From Trachythela sp. YZ-2020 (lineage: Eukaryota > Cnidaria > Anthozoa > Malacalcyonacea > Clavulariidae), in assembly GCA_016169945.1 (NCBI GenBank), contig JADLSH010000147.1:310001-374000 (forward strand): DNA of 64,000 bases, given 5' to 3'. A program made the position numbers and the translations under genes. This document shows positions 43,779-56,339 of this stretch, one piece after another (the stretch's first letter is position 1; each line of letters starts with the position of its first letter). Below the pieces are notes generated by a model. The model searched no databases and was not told where the DNA came from. It saw only the letters and a list, made by a program, of their open reading frames with translations.

Positions 43779-46700
43779 ATGTCTAGTATTATTAGTGAAT
43801 TGCCTTTTAATCACTTAGACGATGAAAGCTTTCAATTAGCTATGTACGAAATGTCAAACGGTCCGGTGAATTTTGACTCAGACAGACTTTCTTGTTTAAA
43901 ATTCAACCCATTGTTTCTTGAAAATTTCAAAAATTTAACTTTATCAGATAATATAGACCCTGATGCTAACTTTTTTTCCAATGTATTCAATTGTGATTAT
44001 TATACTGAACATACCTTCAATAGGATGGAACACGAAAAAGTCTCGCATAATGACAAATGCTTATCATTATTTCATATTAATGTGCGAAGTCTTGTGCGTA
44101 ATTTTAATAAATTAACAAATCTGCTCATTTCAATTGACCATAAATTTTCGGTTATTGGTATTTCTGAAACTTGGCTTAGAGATTCATCGCATACCGTTGA
44201 CATTGATGGATATAATTTCGTACATAACTACCGACCGGATAGATCTGGAGGCGGAGTTGGCTTGTATTTGTCTTCTGTGTTAGAGTACAAATCTCGTAAT
44301 GACTTAAGTTTCCCTCGCCAATCAGGCGTTGAGTCCTTGTTTGTAGAAATAACTAGCGTTAAAGAGAGAAATGTTATTGTAGGCATTGTTTATAGGCCAC
44401 CGAGCCAAAATGTTCACGATTTTATATCTAATCTTAATACACTGATGGGAATAATTTCTAAAGAAAACAAAGTCTGTTATTTAATGGGTGATTTTAATTT
44501 AAATCTGTTGAACCATTATTGCCACCAACTCACCGGTGAATTTTTAGATATAATGTTTGCACATATGTTCCTTCCTTTGATAACTCTCCCAACAAGAATA
44601 ACATCACATACTGCAACATTAATTGATGGTATATTTGCCAATCACTCGGATAACTATTTGTTTAGCGGCTTATTACTCTCGGATATTTCTGATCATTTGC
44701 CAATATTCTGTATTACTCAGGAACAATTTTCGGATTCCTCGGACACTTATATTATTTTTCGTGATAAAAGTGAAGCGAATGTATCCCAATTTCGCCAGTG
44801 TCTACATAGTATCAACTGGCATAATTTAGATGGGTTCAATGATCCATCAAAAGCTTATGAAAGTTTTTTAAATAAATATAGAGAAATTTACTATAATTGT
44901 TTTCCACAAAAAAAGATAAAAAGTAGGAAATGTATTTTGAAAAAGCCATGGTTATCACGAGGTCTTCTTAAATCAATAAGGCATAAGAATAGATTATATA
45001 AGAGATTTTTAAATAAACCAAGCTTTGTCAATGAGGTTTTTATAAAAATATAAAAACAAATTGAACCACTCTCTAAGAATTGCTAAACGCATGTATTATG
45101 ATAAACAATTGGATTATTTCAAAGGAAATACTAAAGGCACATGGAAAATCTTGAATGAAGTGATCAATAAAAAAAAGCGTGTTAACAAATTATCTGCAAC
45201 CTTTGTTATCGAGAACAATGAAATATCTAGCCCGATTGAAATCGCGAATCATTTTTGCGATTATTTTACCAATATTGGTACTAATTTAGCTCAGAAAATA
45301 CCTGATTCTTCAATTTCACATCGTTCTTATTTATCAGGTAACTATATTGATTCTATGTCCCTTGACTTGACAACCCAACAAGAGGTAGTAGAATTAATAA
45401 ATTCACTGCGTTCTGGAACGGCTGCGGGCTATGATAATATCCCAATGTCGGCTGTTAAGGATTCTATTGACCTTATTTCTGAACCTCTTACTCACATCAT
45501 TAATTTATCAATCTCATCTGGTGTGGTTCCTGATCTTATGAAAATTGCTCGTGTGATACCATTATTTAAGTCAGGTGATCATAGACTCTTTCAAAACTAT
45601 AGACCTGTATCAGTCTTGCCTATTTTTTCTAAATTATTAGAAAGAGTTGTGTATAACCGTATAACAAATTACATAAACCAGTCATGTATTCTCTTTGATA
45701 ACCAGTATGGCTTCAGAAAAACCACTCAACTTCTTTTGCCTTGATGCATTTGCATGATAAGATAACATCAGCAATTGATCGAAAAGACTTTACAATTGGT
45801 ATATTTCTTGACCTCTCCAAGGCATTTGATACAGTAAATCATGAGACTTTGTTCGATAAACTTAATCATTATGGTATCCGAGGAGTAGCACTTGATTGGT
45901 TAAAAAATTATTTTTCAAATCGTTTGCAATATGTTCAATACAATGAGACTTCTTCCATTTGTAAAACTATCAAGTGTGGAGTGCCACAAGGTTCTATCCT
46001 TGGTCCTCTTTTGTTTTTGTTATATATTAATGATCTTTGTAATGTTTCTAATATATTTGAATTGATTTTGTTTGCTGATGATACAAGTCTATTTTATTCA
46101 CATAAGGACTATATTTCATTAGTGAATATAGTCAATCAGGAAATAGCTAAGTTGTCTGAGTGGTTCAGGACAAATAAGTTATCAATTAATATCAAAAATC
46201 TAATTATATTATCTTTAAGCCAAGACAAAAAGAGTGGTTAATGATTTTTCTATAATGTTGAGTTCTCATAAAATAGACAGGGTAAAAGAGGTTGTTTTTC
46301 TTGGAGTTATCCTAGATGAGCATTTATCTTGGAATTCACATATTTCTCATGTTGCTAGAAAAATATCAAAATCCATAGGTATTATATTTAAAGCAAGTCA
46401 GTGTTTGTCTAAATCATCTTTATATAAATTGTATTATTCTTTAGTCTATCCCTATTTACAGTATTGTATAGTTGTTTGGGGTTCTACATACCCAACTAAT
46501 TTAAAGCGTATTATTTTGTTTCAAAAGCGTGTTGTTAGGGTTGTCAATAAGGAAACATATGACGCACACACTGATCCGATCTTTGAAGAGCTGAAAATAC
46601 TGAAATTTGATAAAATCTATTTATATCATCTAGGGAAATTAATGTATCAATATCAGAATAAATTGCTTCCAAGTAGTTTTGATAATCTTTTTCTTCGTAC

Positions 46701-46845
46701 GAGTGAAGTCCATAGCTATGATACACGTTATTCTAACTTGTATCGTCTACCCTTTTGTAGGACAAATATAAGGAAATTCTCGACTATTTAACTGTTTCTC
46801 TATTTCAATTTAAATTAAAAAAATATCTCCTTTATAATTGAGTAT
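43779..46845 (+). pseudogene. LINE ORF2: endonuclease plus reverse transcriptase, frameshifted
   Basis: The first 424 codons hold the endonuclease: FHINVRSLVRNFNKL, GISETWLRDS, IVGIVYRPPS, LMGDFNLNLL and the closing SDISDHLPIF. A 2-base loss near 45045-45052 moves the frame to 45061-45744, with GYDNIPMSAVKD, ARVIPLFKSGD and NYRPVSVLPIFSKLLERV. Loss of one A in the run at 45717-45722 moves the frame to 45741-46241, with FLDLSKAFDTVNHE, GVPQGSILGPLLFLLYINDL and the catalytic FADDTSL. A third shift near 46200 leads to 46234-46791, with FLGVILDEHLSWNSHISHV. Finally a deletion after RKFS removes the usual LWNSLP-type motif before FQFKLKKYLLYN. Confidence 0.9.
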
Positions 46846-47226
46846 ACTGTATATACTCGAATTGTTTCTTCAATATATAGTAATTTATTCGATCTTTATC
46901 TTACTAAAATAAATTATTTCTAGTATATAGCTAATAGCAGCTATATTTTGTAACCAAACAGTCTCTATAATTCAGTATATTAATTTGTAGAATCTATTAA
47001 ATTGTGATTAATACTATATTTGTATATAAGTGTGAAATTGTTTTGTTTTGTTTTGTTTTGCTGCCTCCATATCTATATTAGGTTAAATTTAATGAAGGAG
47101 CCCAATATTATAAGCCTTTTGGTTTCATTTGGGCTACCTTGCCTCTTAGTATAATTGTATTTGTAAATAACTAGATATTCAAAGGCAAAATAAATTGATT
47201 TGATTTGATTGATTTGATTTGATTTA

Positions 47227-47861
47227 TGGTGTTAGTAAAAATTCGGAAATAGTAAAAATTGGTAAACCAATAATAATATTTATTTTATTAAAATTCATGT
47301 TAAATAGATTATTTTAAATTCAAGAATAACATTGTATGCCAGGGGAAGTAAGTCTAAAATAATGAACTCATAAGTAACCTCAAAATTTGCCACTGAAGAA
47401 AAAAACAATCATACTCGAAAACAGTCAGAAATTGAAAGTAGCTTCAAAAATGACATAGATTTCTGGAAGACAAAATCCGAGACATGCGTTGAAACTGTCA
47501 ACGAAACATGATTAAATTTCAATTTATAGTATGCCGAGAGAAACTGACTGCAAAATATGCCAGTAAGAGCAATGCACGCAACGAGTTGCAAAAAAATATT
47601 GTATTATTGCATTGAAGCAAAACAAAAACGAAAAACGCAAACTTTTGCGGAACACACTGAACATAATGCGAAGAGATTACAAACAAAACACTAAAAAATG
47701 GGAAAAGTTTACATGTCCCTTACGACAGCGAATATGGAAAAGATAGTGTATTTGCTTATCGCTTAATTATCTTAATAATGCTAGCGGCATGAAGCTCAGA
47801 AAATTATTAATGTCAGTAATCATGTCTTAGGTACGCAAGTTGGGAGTACACCCAATAATAT
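47227..47861. other. Gene-free stretch
   Basis: AT-rich DNA; the short minus frame at 47409-47591 has no domain. Nothing else recognised. Confidence 0.4.
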
Positions 47862-48042
47862 TATGAAAGTCATGGATTTTGCTGCGTCTCAAAAAATGAA
47901 ATTGAATCTTAAGAAGTGTAAAAAAATGCAGGTAGACCTTCGTCAGAATAGGACAGTTATTCCATCAATTACATTTAATGACACAACGTTGGAAAGAGTT
48001 TCCTCATTTAAACTACTTGGCTTATGGATTAACCGTCAGTAA
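47862..48042 (+). mobile_element. Small LINE reverse-transcriptase fragment
   Basis: Reads MKVMDFAASQKMKLNLKKCK, then VSSFKLLGLWINRQ and a stop. This is the segment just after the catalytic DD box of CR1-like ORF2 proteins. Both ends are lost. Confidence 0.7.
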
Positions 48043-49329
48043 CAATAATTTAATCGCTATATATCTGTGTAAAGCATTATTCACAGGAGCGCGCACAATT
48101 TCATGAACCTCTTCACAAGAGAAATAGTTGCAAATCGACAGTTGCATGCTTGGAAACGACGTGTAATTAGATAATTATAGGCGGCCAGCTAAGCAATTTT
48201 ACGCCATATAATTAGATTGATTAAGTGATTTGATAATTGGTCGCTAATGTTAGGTGCAACAAATTTACATCCAACAAATTTTCGAGTTTTTTAGAATCGA
48301 GGACGATGGTGTTTCACAATGAGGCCATGTTAAAAAAAGTTGTATATTCAAACGCAACTTCAGACACAATCGCACAAAGCTATCTGGCGCATGAATTTCG
48401 AACTTTGGAAGTCGCCATGAGTTTTATGACAAGTAATTGAATGTAAAAAAGTATTTTTATAGAACCTCCAGGAAGCTCATCAATCGGTGTAACGACTAGA
48501 GGATTATGATAACGATAGATTTAATATCGATTACACAGGGTGTGGTTGCCCAATTCACGTAGCTGATCATGAGCCATGAGGCTCATGATACACGTGCTCA
48601 ACAACTGAAGCTTAAGGGTTAGCTTTTTGGTGAGGGAGGAAAACCGGAGCTGAACCATGGCCATCCAAACTCTACTTACATGAGTTTTCAAGCACAGTTA
48701 TCCAACCTAAGTAAATTTACGATTCTACGTACAGTAGCAGTCTTAACTAGCGGTAAGAGGAGCGCGCTGACTGCATCTGCCGGTCCTGCTTCCCAAAACT
48801 ATTTTTAAGTCAATAAAAATCCTTCTATTCAAAAACTCTTCCGGAAAGTACGTCGCCTTGGTTATAGAGCCTCGTTTTCGTGATTAAGTCCTTACATTTA
48901 GAGCATTTACTATGCACAGGTACCCCAGGAGCAAACAATATTGAACAACGAAGAGAGAGAGCCGGGAATATTTTAAGGAAATTTTATCACCGCACAAAGA
49001 GCAAAAAAAGGATAGCATTTGAACGTAGAGGCATGTTAAACAGCATGGAACCAAGGAACTTACGCCAAGGGACCTAACTAGGAGGTTGTTAACTGGAAAC
49101 GATCGAACTTAATGGGCGGTGTGGGCGTCCTCCCGCAGAAAATTATCCTATTTTTGAGCCCCTGAAGCTCAAAAATCTTGATTTTCAGGCACAAATTTTG
49201 ATATATTCCATAATTATAGAGAGACCGTGAATATGAGGTACAAAAGCAATGCTTAGTTATGAGAATCTGTACTCTTCTTTGCTTATAATATATCAAACAC
49301 CTATTTTTATATATTAAAGAAAAATGTAT
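48043..49329. other. Gene-free stretch with possible SINE remnant
   Basis: Around 48618-48790 the string GGAGGAAAACCGGAGCTGAA, a CTTACATGAGTTT stretch and a region resembling a reversed tRNA head suggest a worn SINE of the kind at 19374-19705. The match is weak. No genes are supported; the frame at 48880-49077 has no domain. Confidence 0.35.
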
Positions 49330-49440
49330 TACTGCACAAAATCTCATTTATCACTGCACAAATCTGATTTATCACTGCACAAATTGGTTATCACTGCACC
49401 TTAAAATAATCCCTAATAATAATAATAATAATAATAATAC
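49330..49440. repeat. Short tandem repeats
   Basis: About four imperfect copies of a ~20-base unit (TATCACTGCACAAA) at 49330-49400, followed by (AAT)n at about 49414-49438. Confidence 0.75.
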
Positions 49441-49599
49441 ATGATATGTAAAGAGGAAAAGCTTCCATCACCGAAAGTGCTTTTCAGGAAGGTCCTCAAA
49501 ATAAAATAAATACGTATATACATCAATAAAACATTAAAAGTTAAAACTAAGGTTAAAAATTATTACTGAAAGACTATAGATGTTCTGTATAAGCTCAAA

Positions 49600-50330
49600 A
49601 ATGCTGACTAATTAAAAACGTTCTGAGTTCTCTCTTAAAAATATTTGAGGCATCGGTTTCTTCAGGGTGCTTGGAAGTGATGTCCAATCGTTTGTTGCCC
49701 TATAGTAGGTTGTCCTTTTACCCCATTCACTACTTGGCTTAGGTAACCTAGGCAACTGACCGCTTCTTGTGTTGTATCCATGGGAGTTACTCAAGGTTGA
49801 TCTGTAACATTCTAAATGTTCAGGTATATTTCCTTTCATTGCATAGTGGACAGAGACGCAGCGGCGACTAAAACGCCGTCCAGTCAGGGGGATCCATTTT
49901 AGCGATTTTAATGCATCAGCTGATGACTGCTAGCGCTTACCTCCGTGGATTTTCTTAGAAAATCGATTCTGAAAAGCCTGCAGTTGTTCCATCTCAGATT
50001 TTACACCAGGCTGATCTCCCCATAACATATCTGAATAGTAAGACAAGTCCCTTAAAATACGCAATACGAGATTTATGGTCCAACATATGAGTAATTCGGT
50101 TAAATACTGAGAGTCGATGACCTAACTTTCGAAGGCAAGCAAATCCTTAATATGTGGTTTCCAACTCCATTTCTCATCCAATTTCATACCGAGATAATTG
50201 AATGACTGCACCCGATCTATCTCTACGCCATCTCGTGACTGTAACTTGATATCTTCAAATTTTAACAACATAGTTTTACGACCAGCCAGAGAGGCTGGGA
50301 CTATAGGCTGAGTTACAACAAATCATGCGG
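49600..50330 (-). mobile_element. LINE ORF2 3' remnant, minus strand
   Basis: The minus strand reads, in broken frames, FACLRKLGHRLSVFNRITHM, HKSRIAYFKGLVL, and an open last piece of 75 codons (49839-49612) with HGYNTRSGQLPRLPKPSSEW and TYYRATNDWTSLPSTLKK. This is the C-terminal end of a non-LTR reverse transcriptase. The (AAT)n at 49414-49438 could be its tail, which would put the 3' end there. Confidence 0.75.
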
Positions 50331-51699
50331 TGATAATTGATAAATATTGAAAACCTATATTATTGCGTCATCAGCTACAGGTAAATGACTCTAAAACTAA
50401 ACTTTCTTTAACAACTGCATGGCTCTTTAGCCAAGTTATGTATATTTTCCAGAATCATGCATACCTCTTGGTAAATCGGATGATATTTATAAAACGTTGC
50501 ATGGTCCGGTTAAGTACTTCATCTTCTGGAGCTACAGCTGTATAATGGATCCTGGCCTACACCATTGTCTGTTCTTGCCAAACATCACTTGCAAAAGATA
50601 GCAAGATACAAGCGTGTCGGGTCATGTATTTCGCACGTGTAGGGGGGGAATACATGACGCTTACTAAATATCTGACTCGGTCGAAATGACTTTTCTACGT
50701 TTGTATCTCGGTTTATATCATGTTTGATGTTTATAACAAGACGCTCAATGGAGCGTTAAGTCGCTGGGATCGCCTATGATTTTTTGCAATTTTTTTGGAT
50801 AATGATAGTAGAGGTATTAATTAAGCCTACATTTCTATTTCGCGGCCTTCAGTCTTCACTTCACGCATGTAGGACAGCAACGCTGAGTCATAGAATAGGA
50901 AATTACTAGAAGGGCCACTTGAGGCGGAACCTTTGACGTTTTTGACGCTGCGCATGTCGCATTACGCATGTTCATTACAATTATTCTAGCCAGTCAATTG
51001 CATTTTCTGACCAATAAACACGCTGAACTGGCTGGTCCGCCATTATTCTGGCCAGAAAACTGCATAAAAATAGGGGATCACGTTGCACTGCTGACTGGTT
51101 CAATTCTTCTGGTCATTTCCTATTTTGTGGCTGAGTAACACATCTCGCGGCTTTATATACAGGTACCGGTGTACGGTTGTGCACAAGACGTCAAAATAGT
51201 TACTAGTAGTCAAAATATGTGGTTTGTCTAAAACTTTCGTGGGCCAGTTTAACTATTCATATTAATAGCCGCCGTAGTCACGTTTCCGATCTACATGCGT
51301 AAGGTCCGGAATGGGTCCTTATGTCAAAAACAGTGAGTGATGAGTGATTGGATGGCATGGAGATCAGCCGTAAAATTTGTAAAACAATGAAAAGACATTG
51401 CAAAAAAATGACGTAATGTTCTTACGAAACAATTGGATGTGGTCGTTAAGGATATTCCTTGATAGATGAAAAATATTGAAGAAATTTCGACGTTTGTCTG
51501 GAAGTTAGTTTCGAAGACAAGCAACCTCATTTCAAGGCGGGCGGGGGGGGTTGATCCAATTTTTTCAGTCAAATTTTTTCAGTCAAATTTTTGTCCGAAT
51601 CCCAGCCACCCGACCCATTGATTTGTCAAATTCCATTCCCGATCCTCAATGCAAATCAGTGTTCACATGTTATGATGTAAAGCGTACTACTTAATATAT
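50331..51699. other. Gene-free stretch
   Basis: No supportable gene; a G-run lies near 51540-51550. CTGGCC/TGACTGG-type words recur at 50990-51110, but no clear repeat unit emerges. Confidence 0.4.
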
Positions 51700-51751
51700 A
51701 GACTTTAATTCAGCGTCGGCCACGGACATATAGAACAAATTGAGGTTTGCT
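51700..51751. repeat. Dispersed repeat shared with 3926-3977
   Basis: Near-identical to 3926-3977; here it leads directly into the palindrome with the hammerhead motif. Confidence 0.7.
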
Positions 51752-51921
51752 TCGCGTGTGCCTAAAAGATATAAACAAAATCTCGACGTTTCGAGCTAAA
51801 GCCCTTCGTCAGGAGAAATTAGTAGGACGAAGGGCTTTAGCTCGAAACGTCGAGATTTTGTTTATATCTTTTAGGCACACGCGAACCAACCCTCAATTTC
51901 AGAGCCTCAATTTGTTCTACT
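51733..51921 (-). ncRNA. Palindrome with hammerhead-ribozyme motif (Penelope/retrozyme type)
   Basis: A large inverted repeat: the arm at about 51745-51810 pairs with 51826-51890, and the outer arms TAGAACAAATTGAGG / CCTCAATTTGTTCTA also pair. On the minus strand the left arm contains the hammerhead core in order: CTGACGA (RC of 51806-51812), a GGGC-TTTA-GCTC hairpin, and GAAAC (RC of 51788-51792). The copy in the right arm has GGACGA in place of CTGACGA and so is probably inactive. Such boxes are known from Penelope-like elements and retrozymes of animals. No reverse transcriptase is adjacent. Confidence 0.7.
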
Positions 51922-52538
51922 TAATATATACTGTTGTTGCAAAGTCCCGATGGTCCAGATATATTTTAGCGTTCAGTTACGATCGTCACGGGCATGCGTA
52001 TAAAAATGTAACTTACTAGTACTGAATTTGAATACTAATTTGTGATGAACTGAACTTTGTCAAGACAAGTGACAAGTACAAAAGATTACCATAGATTACC
52101 AATGTAGTATATATTATTTCGCTATACTTTGTACAAATCAACAGAAATATCCAGGTTGCGATTGATTTAATGATGGAATAAGGTAAGTGTTCATATCATA
52201 AATTGTCAATTTGTCATATAATTAACTGTTATAAACATGCATGTTGCGTGTACATTTATATGAAATATGTAACTATTTTAGTCACTGAATCTGCGATTTC
52301 CCGAATGTTTTACTTGTTGCCGATAAGACCAATTCTTTGAGGGGTTCATACATGCTCAGCACAACAGATTTTGTCAAACGTTTGAAATAAATACTTTCTT
52401 TGGAGAGCACAAAATAAAAATCAATACTGTCTTTTACACCATGCACCCCTATAATCAATCTTTATATACCCATACAGTCATAATGCAGATTTTATTTTTG
52501 TGGAGGTAGCCAATCTCCAAATGGAGCTAGGCTATGCC
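51922..52538. other. Gene-free stretch
   Basis: AT-rich; nothing recognised. Confidence 0.4.
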
Positions 52539-52911
52539 AGTGAGCTCTATATATATATATCTGGAGTGAGAACTTATGTCCAAAAAGTGAAGCCAAAGAT
52601 GGCGGAAATTGACGTCCAGTGCCAATCCCTTTCTATTGTTTTCGACCGCGCGGTTTGCACAAGCCGGCAAGGAGTGTGCCGAAATTTTGTGTTTTTACTC
52701 CGATGTAAACAATAACATCATGATTTTATGAACTAATAACTTGATTAGCGATGCGATCTGTTAGTATAAACTGGAATTAGCTAGAAAAATGGTATGAAAA
52801 CTGTTTATGACCTTCATGAGTTTGGACGTCAATTGCCGCCATCTTTGGCTTCACTTGGCCTATTGGCCGAACATTAGAAGTTCTTACTCCAGATATATAT
52901 GGAGCTCACTG
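52539..52911. mobile_element. MITE with ~85-bp terminal inverted repeats
   Basis: The left arm (CAGTGAGCTC, a TA run, TCTGGAGT, AAGTGAAGCCAAAGATGGCG, ATTGACGTCCA) recurs inverted at about 52826-52911 with small indels. The middle is AT-rich and non-coding. Target duplication not clear. Confidence 0.8.
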
Positions 52912-54982
52912 GGCTATGCCAGCACAGCTGTGGGTCTGGGGACTAGAATGGGTTCTGAAATGAAACTCAGGGGGCAGATTCACCTTAAAACCTTATCATT
53001 TCATTTCCTGCCTGGAAAATTACATGGCCCACCCTACCCATGAAATAATCAGTAATCCGAGAGTGTTTGTGGTGACAGACTATAGTCTATGCATTTGGCT
53101 GTTTCAACGTACCTCCTTGGTTGTAGGAGACTTAATTAAGTCACAGACTGACAATACATTGTTTAAAATCAGTTTCATAAGCCTTCCATTAACAAATGTT
53201 CTCGTTTTATCAACATATAAAATGTAGTTCCACATTCTAATTGGGCACTGTGTACGGCAGGCATAATTAAAATCCACGAGCGTGCTACTGCTGCTCGCAG
53301 GCACTTTTGGAATTTGTGCAAGCACGTTTTAATGATTTTAATCGGCCAAGATGAGATGAGATTTAAGCAATCAAAATCTAAAAAATACGATGCATTTTTG
53401 CAGGCATATTTGAAGTTGTAAATTTTGCTTGCAGGCACAAAAATATATTAATGAACCCTGGTGTACGTAGGAACATTAAGGTTCATATATATAATATGTG
53501 CTTTAATTTATGCTTTTTCCAACAATGTGGAAAATTAAGTTAATTCTCATCAATTTTTCTCAAAACATTGTCTTGTTTAATTTCAGCCTCTTTATCACAT
53601 GACATGTTATACTCCCCCCTGAGTGACAATATGTGACTCTTGGTTAAACACCTCCTCCCCTCCCCCAAATCATCACATATTGTGTGAACAGCCCCTCTAT
53701 GTAAACATCGATAAAATTTGTTTTGTGATAAAATCTTGAATCATTATGTGTGGTTTCAGTGCAGGTAGTGATAAGGTTTGCAGGATCAAACAATGGACCA
53801 GAAAAATAATGTCAAATTTTTAAAGATTTAAAGTTTATTCGTTCACTGCAACCAGGTTTAATATCATCCATGTTATCGTTTGCCACTCTGGTTTAATGGC
53901 TTATATAGTTAGACATTTTTAAAGTTTTAGTTAACACATTGAAATACTATTGGCTTGGCAAAAAACTCCCCTGGACCCCAGCACTCAGATTAAGGGCCCT
54001 TTTTCACAAATGGCCCCCCACTTAGAAATCCTTAAAATATGCCCTGGCTGGATAGTATATATTTTACAAAATAATATGACTAAATGACATCATAATCCGA
54101 AGAGATACCACTTATGGGCTAGAACATATACCTTGAAAATACACCTCTACTTCAACATACTTGTCCGAAAGACCAGGTTTTACAGTTTTAGGCAATGTAA
54201 AAGGAAATTTAAAGAACAATAAATTTGCACTGTTACAAACCCAGTGCCGTGTGTTCCCACCAGCCATTTAAATATTGTATCCTGCCGTATCTAAAATATA
54301 TCATGAACCAGTAACCACGCCTATTCTCCACGGGCCACGCCCATTTTGTATGTAAAATTGGGATGCTGCATCCCCCAACCACATACTATGGCTCTGATGT
54401 TGAAAGGTATTGTTCATCCACCTTCAAATCTAAATAAAACCTGCCCATGTCCTACGGCTACGAACTCTGTTTGCTCGAACCGTCGAGAAGAGTTTTTATC
54501 TCTTTCAGATTGAGTGGCTCTCGTGTACTTCACAGAAGTTTTATAGTTTAAAAATATTCCAGTTCTCATGCATATATATGGCACGTGTATTCTCATGAGC
54601 TTTTAACGTCATAGACCATTTGCAGAATTACTGGAGCACGGCGTAATAAACGTCGCATAGCCTCGACTTTTTCTTTGATTTCTATACAGTCGTACATAAT
54701 ATTTGAAGATTCTGTCTGTTTACAGAAGAATGAAGTGGAGGCTATGCATGTGTATCAATTGGTACACTCCAGTATTTATGCAAATCTATGTTGTAATTTG
54801 TATACCTTGATTTGAGTAACATAAATAGTAATTTTATAATAGTAGTTTTACAAAAAAATCACCAAATAAATAATATAATTTTACCAATATAAGATGTACT
54901 TGACTGCATGCCTTCAACTGAAGCATGTTTTTGGCGAAGTGTTTCTGAATTGAACAGGGATGGAAACATCACATAAAAGCAG
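52912..54982. other. Gene-free stretch
   Basis: Several short frames without domains. GCAGGCA words recur at 53295, 53400 and 53430. The 53960-54050 segment (CTCCCCTGGACCCCAG, TGGCCCCCCACTTAG) has the look of a worn repeat. No gene recognised. Confidence 0.4.
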
Positions 54983-54990
54983 TTAACATG

Positions 54991-55195
54991 CAAGGGCGGA
55001 TTTTCATTTTTTTAACAGGAGGGGTGGAAGAATTTTTAGTGGGGTGCAAGCGGCGCAAGAGGCGCCACTGTCTTTGTTAAATAATTTTAAACAAAATAGG
55101 GGGGGTGAAGCGAAATTCTAGTGGGGTTAAATACTTCTAAGGGCTTAAGGAAAATTCAGGGGAGGGTTTAACCCCCCCCAGAAAATCCGCCCATG
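54991..55195. mobile_element. hAT-type MITE with 8-bp target duplication
   Basis: Terminal repeats around GGGCGGATTTTC / GAAAATCCGCCC, flanked on both sides by TTAACATG (54983-54990 and 55196-55203). An 8-base duplication is the hAT signature. The inner sequence contains GGGGTG-rich repeats. Confidence 0.85.
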
Positions 55196-55203
55196 TTAAC
55201 ATG

Positions 55204-55936
55204 TAATCTATTGATGTAATATTTTACTCTCAAATTTCTGTAATCCTTATGTATATATATTCAGTTAATTTTCTCTGACAAACTTGGAAAAATCTTTCGC
55301 GCTTTCGAGTAGTATTCATATATCGTAGTAATCATATAATTCGCGATTCGATTCACTAGCCCTAGCTCACCCGGGTGTAAATAGCTGAGCGGCATTAGTA
55401 TCCTCACACCGGCCTTACACCCAGACTGGAAACTTTGCAAATGGCGCGGAGAAGAAAATTGGACGATATTTTTTGGCGCGGATATATATTAAAAAGACTA
55501 AAATTTGCGCGGTCAAACTAGTCAGCAGAATGTTATTTTGTCACGACGTTACTTAATCTTATAACAATGTGATGTTCGGTAACTTGAATTTATAAATGAC
55601 TCAACAATTGGCGCGGATTTTAAGCCCAAGAGAAATTTTAACCGCGTATGGCAAACAGTTTTTACAGTTTTTGCCCGGATGCGGATGATCTCACAAGAAA
55701 TAGCGCGGGGAAGTTCTTCTCCGCGCACTACAAAGATTCCAGTCTGGCCTTACACCTGGAATGGTACTTTAGGCTGTTGGCTCGGGGATAAAGGAATGTG
55801 GGAATACCTAGGCGTAGGGAAATCAAGGAACAAAACCAACCGATGAAATCATGACAATTGCTGTTCAACTAATTTTTAATTAATCTTTTTATATGCCAGG
55901 TTACTACTTTCTACGGAGTATCCTGCACCCTAAACG
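55204..55936. other. Upstream region of ABCB6-like gene
   Basis: No coding region. Patches of GGCGCGGA / GCGCGG recur at 55445-55720 (ATGGCGCGGAGAAG, TTGGCGCGGATTTT, AGCGCGGGGAAG, TCCGCGCACTAC) and form a loose inverted structure. They may be a worn element or part of the promoter region. Confidence 0.45.
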
Positions 55937-56339
55937 ATGTCGTGTGATAGTTACTGTGAGAATGGTAAAACACTTGGTGATGATACAACATACAACCATG
56001 GTCTACCAAGATGTCTCTTTGAAACTGTTTCTTCTCTAGTCTTGTTGCTTCTCGTAATCCTAGCATGTCTACCTCAAGTGCTAAGGATTGCGTACAAGAG
56101 AAGGGTAGCGAAGCATCGTTATGTGTCCATCCAAGATGATTTTGATCAATCAATCGACGCTACAGCCAGCGACATTTTGTTAAACACTGAGACGTCTAAT
56201 TCTGTTTCTTCTAAATTTTTGGACAACCCAGCTGGGTTCATCTATGGAGAGAACAACCGAACCTCCTTTTTGTATACATGTCAATTGTTTTTTCATGTAT
56301 GCCAAATTATTTTACCCTTGCTGGATCTTGTAGTCAAAG
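55937..56339 (+). CDS. ABCB6: ABCB6/HMT-1-like half ABC transporter, exon 1
   Basis: The first coding exon (134 codons plus 1 base) begins at ATG 55937 and gives MSCDSYCENGKT, then GLPRCLFETVSSLVLLLLVI. This matches the start of the extra N-terminal membrane domain (TMD0) of the ABCB6/HMT-1 group, where a short luminal head with cysteines precedes TM1. A second hydrophobic span (LFFHVCQIILPLLDLVV) ends the exon. The donor is AAAG|GTAGGG at 56339/56340, phase 1. ABCB6-group proteins are about 800-850 residues and sit in mitochondrial, lysosomal or vacuolar membranes; porphyrin or metal-chelate transport is reported for relatives. The ATPase half lies beyond this window. The choice between ABCB6 and HMT-1 is not decidable here. 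Confidence 0.8.

Larger units (their letters stand above)
42770..47226 (+). mobile_element. Plus-strand LINE (L2/CR1-like), almost full length
   Basis: ORF1 (42854-43735), a short T-rich gap, ORF2 (43779 to about 46845), then a 3' UTR with the landmark GGGCTACCTTGCCTC near 47128 and a (TTGAT)n tail at about 47196-47226. The 5' edge is approximate. ORF2 is broken three times and has a small deletion, so this copy is inactive. Confidence 0.9.

Noticed and set aside
49330..49400. CRISPR-like spaced repeat
   Set aside because: Short imperfect tandem copies without unique spacers, in a eukaryotic setting.
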